NCBI GenBank assembly: GCA_041623895.1
Contig: JBFJVZ010000322.1
Location: 1-9,318 of the forward strand
Source of the DNA: JBFJVZ01 sp041623895
GTDB lineage: Bacteria > Planctomycetota > Planctomycetia > Pirellulales > Pirellulaceae
Length of the DNA: 9,318 nucleotides
Direction of reading: 5' to 3'
A program made the translations under genes and the position numbers. Under the pieces are notes generated by a model that did no database searches, was not told where the DNA came from, and saw only the letters and a list, made by a program, of their open reading frames with translations. Positions 5,883 through 9,318 of this stretch are shown one piece after another. Every line of letters begins with the position of its first letter. Position 1 is the stretch's first letter.

Positions 5883-7295
5883 GTGACTCCACAAGAAGTG
5901 CTCGATTTGTGTCGCGAAAGAGATGTCAAGGCGGTAGATTTTCGATTCATGGATTTTCCCGGTTTGTGGCAACACTTTACGATTCCAGTCTCGGGATTGG
6001 ACGAAGCTCTGTTTGCAGATGGGCTGGGATTTGACGGATCGAGTATCCGAGGCTGGCAGGCCATCAACGAGAGCGACATGCTGGTCGTGCCCGATCCGGC
6101 AACCGCCTTCATCGATCCTTTCACGGACTTGACGACGTTGGCGATGATCTGCAACATCCAAGATCCGATCACGCGTGAAGACTACACGCGTGACCCGCGG
6201 AACGTCGCCCGCAAAGCGGTCAACTACCTGCAAAGTACCGGCATCGCCGACACCGCATATTTGGGTCCCGAGGCTGAGTTCTTTATCTTTGACGATGTCC
6301 GCTTTGATCAAAACGCCCACGAAGGCTATTACAGCGTCGACAGCATCGAAGGTGAATGGAATCGCGGCCGAGACGAACAACCGAACTTGGGCTACAAGCT
6401 ACGGCACAAGGAAGGTTATTTCCCGGTGCCCCCGGCCGACCAAATGATGAATCTGCGCAATGAAATGATGCAGACGCTGATCGATTGCGGCTTGAATGTC
6501 GAATGTCAGCACCATGAAGTCGGCACGGCCGGCCAATCGGAAATCGATTTGAGATTCGACGAATTGGTGAAGATGGCCGACAGCATGTTGATGTACAAGT
6601 ACATCATCAAGAACGTCGCCACCAGACATAACAAGACCGTGACATTCATGCCCAAGCCAGTGTTCACCGACAACGGCAGCGGAATGCACACGCACATTTC
6701 GCTCTGGAAGGACGGTGATCCGCTGTTTGCCGGTAACGGTTACGCCGGTTTGAGCGAAACCGCGTTGCACGCCATCGGTGGCATTCTGCAGCACGCGCCC
6801 GCCATTCTCGCCTTCACCAATCCGACCACCAACAGCTACAAACGCTTGGTGCCGGGCTACGAAGCACCCGTGAATTTGGCCTACTCACAGCGCAACCGTT
6901 CGGCCGCTTGCCGGATTCCAATGTACAGTCCCAACCCAAAAGCCAAGCGGATCGAGTTTCGCTGTCCCGATCCCAGTTGCAACCCCTACCTGGCGTTTTC
7001 ATCGCTGTTGATGGCATGCATCGACGGGATTCAGAACAAAACCAATCCGGGCGAGCCGCTGGACAAAGACATCTACGAATTGTCGAAGGCCGAAGCGGCC
7101 GGAATTCCGACCACGCCGGCTTCGCTGGATGCCTCGCTGGATGCGCTGGAGCAGGATCACGAATTCTTGCTTCGCGGTGACGTGTTCACTCAAGATGTGA
7201 TCGACACCTGGATCGAGTACAAGCGTGAGAACGAAGTGGACGCAATGCGGCTCCGCCCGCATCCCTATGAGTTCTGCTTGTACTACGACATCTAG
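5883..7295 (+). CDS. glnA: glutamine synthetase, type I-beta
   Basis: This is the classical bacterial dodecameric glutamine synthetase, with 470 residues from the GTG at 5883 (E. coli GlnA has 469). GTG 5883 is chosen because GAAAGG (5869-5874) lies 8 bases upstream and the protein then begins (M)TPQEVLDLC like its family; an in-frame TTG at 5817 would add 22 untypical residues. Motifs: GFDGSS (49-54), PEAEFF with E129/E131, HEVGTAGQSEID (211-222), NGSGMHTHIS with H269 (264-273), RSAACRIP with R339/R344, and FRCPDPSCNPYLAF (359-372). The beta-type insert (about 145-180) is present. Tyr398 in DKDIYEL aligns with the tyrosine adenylylated by GlnE in enteric GS, so covalent control is possible, but no glnE is in the window. 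It follows the phosphoesterase gene by 134 bp on the same strand, so co-transcription is possible. It is convergent with the sulfatase gene. Confidence 0.97.
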   Translation: MTPQEVLDLCRERDVKAVDFRFMDFPGLWQHFTIPVSGLDEALFADGLGFDGSSIRGWQAINESDMLVVPDPATAFIDPFTDLTTLAMICNIQDPITREDYTRDPRNVARKAVNYLQSTGIADTAYLGPEAEFFIFDDVRFDQNAHEGYYSVDSIEGEWNRGRDEQPNLGYKLRHKEGYFPVPPADQMMNLRNEMMQTLIDCGLNVECQHHEVGTAGQSEIDLRFDELVKMADSMLMYKYIIKNVATRHNKTVTFMPKPVFTDNGSGMHTHISLWKDGDPLFAGNGYAGLSETALHAIGGILQHAPAILAFTNPTTNSYKRLVPGYEAPVNLAYSQRNRSAACRIPMYSPNPKAKRIEFRCPDPSCNPYLAFSSLLMACIDGIQNKTNPGEPLDKDIYELSKAEAAGIPTTPASLDASLDALEQDHEFLLRGDVFTQDVIDTWIEYKRENEVDAMRLRPHPYEFCLYYDI

Positions 7296-7322
7296 AGTTG
7301 TTGGAGCTGAATGGATGGGGGG

Positions 7323-7379
7323 GGCGAAGCTCCGGCCGAGCCGTTGATGCCGATCTTCCGGCTCGGCCGGAGCCTCGCC
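7323..7379. repeat. long inverted repeat between convergent glnA and sulfatase genes
   Basis: Arms 7323-7342 and 7360-7379 are complementary at 19 of 20 positions around a 17-base loop (7343-7359), and the left arm is preceded by a run of eight G (7317-7324, overlapping it by two). Each arm is itself nearly self-complementary (GCTC...GAGC), so alternative small hairpins are possible. The stem starts 27 bases after the glnA stop and ends 21 bases before the sulfatase stop. No T tract follows on either side. It could be a bidirectional, U-less terminator or a REP-like extragenic palindrome. Confidence 0.7.
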
Positions 7380-7400
7380 GCTCACGCATCCCAGCATCCC

Positions 7401-8999
7401 CTATGGGCTCTTCCAATCCACAACGGGGCTGCTGCGATAACCCAACCGGCAGGCTTGCGCGCGGATCGGCGCGTCGCGACCAACGAGCGACTTGATGTAC
7501 AACTGCCAATCGCTCCAACGGTCGCCCCGCTTGACCTGGTAAACGATCGAGGCTCCATCGGTTGGGCAGTCGATCGAGATTTCTTTGCCGTGCGCTACGA
7601 ACACCGGCGGCTCGACCGTGGGTGTTTCACCTGCCGGCTTCATCTCCTCCATCAAGACCGCCTCTGGAATCAAGCCCGTATCACCGATCTCCTCTTGCCA
7701 GGCTTCCGTTGCCAACCGCATTCGCTCCAGCCGCGCCGCATACTGCGGTAACTCGGCCAGGTTGTTTAGCTCCCAGGGATCTTTTTCGGTGTCGTACAGT
7801 TCCTCGATCGGTTTGGGCACCGTGAACCAGTTTTCTTGCCCGCCGGTCAGTTTGCCTTCAGCTGCCAGCCGCCGCCAATCCTTCATGGCCGGCATTTGAT
7901 CCATGTAGTCCAGCCGCTGAGCATAAGTTTTTTCCGGTTCGTAGTTGCGAATGTACTTCCAGCGGCGGTCGCGGGCGGCCCGCTGAAGTTCATAAACTTC
8001 GTCCATCCGATCGCGGTGAAAAAACAGGTACGGTGGTTCCGGCCCGGCACCTTCGCCGATCAGAATTCGGCCGTGCATATAGTTGGGGATCTCCGCTCCC
8101 GCCACGGCCAGCATCGTGGGCGGCAGATCCAGAACGCTGGTCAAGTCTTCGCGGACTTCGCCGGCTTTCAGTTCCCCCGGCCAACGCATGATCAATGGGA
8201 TCAGCGTGCCCGTGTCGTAGACCCAGCGCTTACCGCGAGGCATTCCCATCCCGTGGTCGCTCCAAAAGACAACCAGGGTATTGTCGGCCAAACCGTCATC
8301 GTCCAGTTTTCGCAGCACATCACCGGCCATTTTGTCCATCAGCGTGATGTTGTCGTGATACCAGGCCCAGTTCTTTCGCACCGCCGGGGTGTCGGGTAAG
8401 TACGCTGGCATGGAGTCGGCAACCACATTGGGATCGTGTTTGTGTTCCGCGCCGATCTGCTTGATGACTTGTTGGTGCCGGTCCTCACCGTGCCGAATCT
8501 GACTTTCGTGACAGACGGTGATGTTGACCACGGAAAAGAAAGGCTGTTCCGGATCACTGCGTTCGCGCCAATCTTTGTGTTTGTTTCCCTGACGGTCCCA
8601 AATGCTGGGTGTCGCGTCGAACTGGTAGTCGGTCTTGCTGCGGTTGGTGGTGAAGTAACCTGCTGCACGCAGTAGTTCGGCAAACGCTTTGACATTGGGC
8701 GGCGGAATCATGCGGCTACGCATGTGCTGTGAGCCAATCGCCGGCGGATACATGCCGGTGATGATGCCGCTGCGGACCACGGCGCAAACGCCCGCCGGCG
8801 TAAACGCGCGATCAAAGCGAACACCCTCGCGGGCCAGACGATCCAGGTTAGGAGTGATCGCATGCCGGTCGCCGTAGCAACCAAGATTGGGCGAAATATC
8901 TTCGCAGCTGATCCACAGAATGTTCGGCCGATCAGCGGCCACCGCCGCAGTCATCGAAATCGTGAACAAGACAATCGCCAAGGGAACGCTTTTCATCAT
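7401..8999 (-). CDS. secreted sulfatase (heparan-sulfatase-like) with C-terminal accessory domain
   Basis: This 532-residue type I sulfatase would hydrolyse sulfate esters or N-sulfates of polysaccharides; the substrate is not determinable. A signal peptide covers residues 1-22 (hydrophobic core LAIVLFTISM, cleavage near AVAA/D), so export is expected. Core motifs are NILWISCEDISPNLGCYGD with metal ligands E33/D34, the nucleophile segment GVCAVVRSGIITGMYP with C72 and R76, SKTDY with K122, CHESQ with H164, and FWSDHG with D248/H249 followed by K257. The formylglycine motif is atypical: the third position is Val instead of Pro or Ala. Residues about 463-530 (ISIDCPTDGASIVY, IRAQACRLGY) resemble a chitobiase C-terminal/Fn3-like beta domain often appended to planctomycete sulfatases. 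ATG 8999-8997 has a weak GGA six bases upstream; Met2 is an equally possible start. No sulfatase-maturating enzyme is in the window. Confidence 0.93.
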   Translation of the reverse strand: MMKSVPLAIVLFTISMTAAVAADRPNILWISCEDISPNLGCYGDRHAITPNLDRLAREGVRFDRAFTPAGVCAVVRSGIITGMYPPAIGSQHMRSRMIPPPNVKAFAELLRAAGYFTTNRSKTDYQFDATPSIWDRQGNKHKDWRERSDPEQPFFSVVNITVCHESQIRHGEDRHQQVIKQIGAEHKHDPNVVADSMPAYLPDTPAVRKNWAWYHDNITLMDKMAGDVLRKLDDDGLADNTLVVFWSDHGMGMPRGKRWVYDTGTLIPLIMRWPGELKAGEVREDLTSVLDLPPTMLAVAGAEIPNYMHGRILIGEGAGPEPPYLFFHRDRMDEVYELQRAARDRRWKYIRNYEPEKTYAQRLDYMDQMPAMKDWRRLAAEGKLTGGQENWFTVPKPIEELYDTEKDPWELNNLAELPQYAARLERMRLATEAWQEEIGDTGLIPEAVLMEEMKPAGETPTVEPPVFVAHGKEISIDCPTDGASIVYQVKRGDRWSDWQLYIKSLVGRDAPIRAQACRLGYRSSPVVDWKSP

Positions 9000-9050
9000 T
9001 TACAATCCAGTCGTCTGGTGGCTGCAGCTGCCATTTGATTACGGACGCTA

Positions 9051-9079
9051 ATCATACTTGATGCCGGCAAGTCGCCCAA
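9051..9079 (-). promoter_or_regulatory. candidate sigma-70-type promoter of the sulfatase gene
   Basis: On the minus strand, TTGGGC (9079-9074) and TATGAT (9056-9051) are separated by exactly 17 bases. The -10 differs from TATAAT at one base; the -35 keeps TTG. The start point would be near 9044, giving a leader of about 45 bases. The -35 lies in one arm of the perfect hairpin at 9075-9093, which might act as an operator. Confidence 0.4.
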
Positions 9080-9241
9080 CTCTCCGAGTTGGGTTACAGC
9101 AACATCGATTTCGACCGTTGGCGGGCGACCTCACGCGGTGATATCGAATCCGGAGAAATCGACGACATTAACAGATTGGATAGCGCCACCTTTTTGATCG
9201 AATTGCCGTGTTATGCCGCCTCATCAGCCGCCGGGCGTTAG
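9062..9241 (+). pseudogene. protein-like open frame without a start codon, possible gene remnant
   Basis: A 59-codon frame runs from just after a TGA (9059-9061) to TAG 9239-9241. It lacks ATG and GTG; the first in-frame TTG (9089) has no ribosome binding site. The translation looks protein-like and acidic (for example ELGYSNIDFDRWRATSRGD and EIDDINRLDSATFLIELP), and about 64% of its codons end in G or C. I do not recognise a family. It may be the 3' end of a decayed gene, a frameshifted gene, or chance. Confidence 0.25.
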
Positions 9242-9318
9242 AGATCGTCCCGCTTAGAAACTGCTGCTCAATATCATGAAATAAAACCACGAAGTCATGG
9301 CTGCGTAAATCCTGGGCC

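Larger units (their letters stand above)
9000..9318. other. region upstream of the sulfatase gene to the window edge
   Basis: These 319 bp contain no intact gene. They hold the candidate sulfatase promoter (9051-9079), a perfect hairpin (CCCAACTC 9075-9082, GAGTTGGG 9086-9093, loop TCC), and the start-less open frame 9062-9241. A 49-codon minus-strand frame enters from the right edge and stops at 9170-9168; it is rich in Arg and His and may be the tail of a gene outside the window or chance. Confidence 0.5.

Noticed and set aside
7836..8399. Plus-strand frame of 187 codons inside the sulfatase gene
   Set aside because: It is antisense to the conserved sulfatase core and has no supporting ribosome binding site or domain.
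9168..9317. Minus-strand 49-codon frame entering from the right edge
   Set aside because: It has no recognisable motif and is short enough to be open by chance; kept only as a note in the right-flank description.

Overview
The window is most likely a chromosomal segment of a planctomycete, probably Pirellulaceae-like (Rhodopirellula/Blastopirellula type). This is an inference from three things: a secreted sulfatase of the kind that group carries in large numbers, a eukaryotic-type (type II) glutamine synthetase alongside a bacterial type I enzyme, and moderately high GC with loosely packed genes and few classical operons. No mobile element, phage gene, CRISPR array, tRNA or rRNA was seen.

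Layout, left to right. Bases 1-882 (+) hold an EpmA-type EF-P lysine ligase whose first few dozen residues lie outside the window. Bases 1038-1517 (+) encode a small hemerythrin-like protein. It converges on a type II glutamine synthetase (2706-1678, minus) that ends in a textbook intrinsic terminator. The 381-bp divergent region 2707-3087 carries a sigma-54-like GG-N10-GC element on the glutamine synthetase side and several inverted repeats. Next is a large 886-residue protein (3088-5748, +) with a complete calcineurin-type metallophosphoesterase head, probable HEAT repeats and an unassigned C-terminal region. Then comes a type I-beta glutamine synthetase (5883-7295, +) with the adenylylatable tyrosine. 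A 20-bp-arm inverted repeat separates it from a convergent, signal-peptide-bearing sulfatase (8999-7401, minus). The last 319 bp hold the sulfatase promoter candidate and a protein-like open frame with no start codon.

Functionally the core (1678-7295) is nitrogen assimilation: two non-homologous-class glutamine synthetases flank an uncharacterised phosphoesterase/HEAT protein. Both enzymes make glutamine from glutamate, ammonium and ATP. The type I enzyme keeps its covalent regulation site, and the type II gene has a candidate nitrogen-type (sigma-54) promoter, so the two could be controlled separately. The role of the phosphoesterase protein is unknown; its position makes a link to nitrogen control a hypothesis worth testing. 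The flanking genes (EF-P modification, hemerythrin, sulfatase) look functionally unrelated to this core. The most unusual points are the phosphoesterase-HEAT protein in this setting, the crossing inverted repeats in the type II leader, and a sulfatase whose maturation motif reads C-A-V-V-R instead of C-x-[P/A]-x-R.
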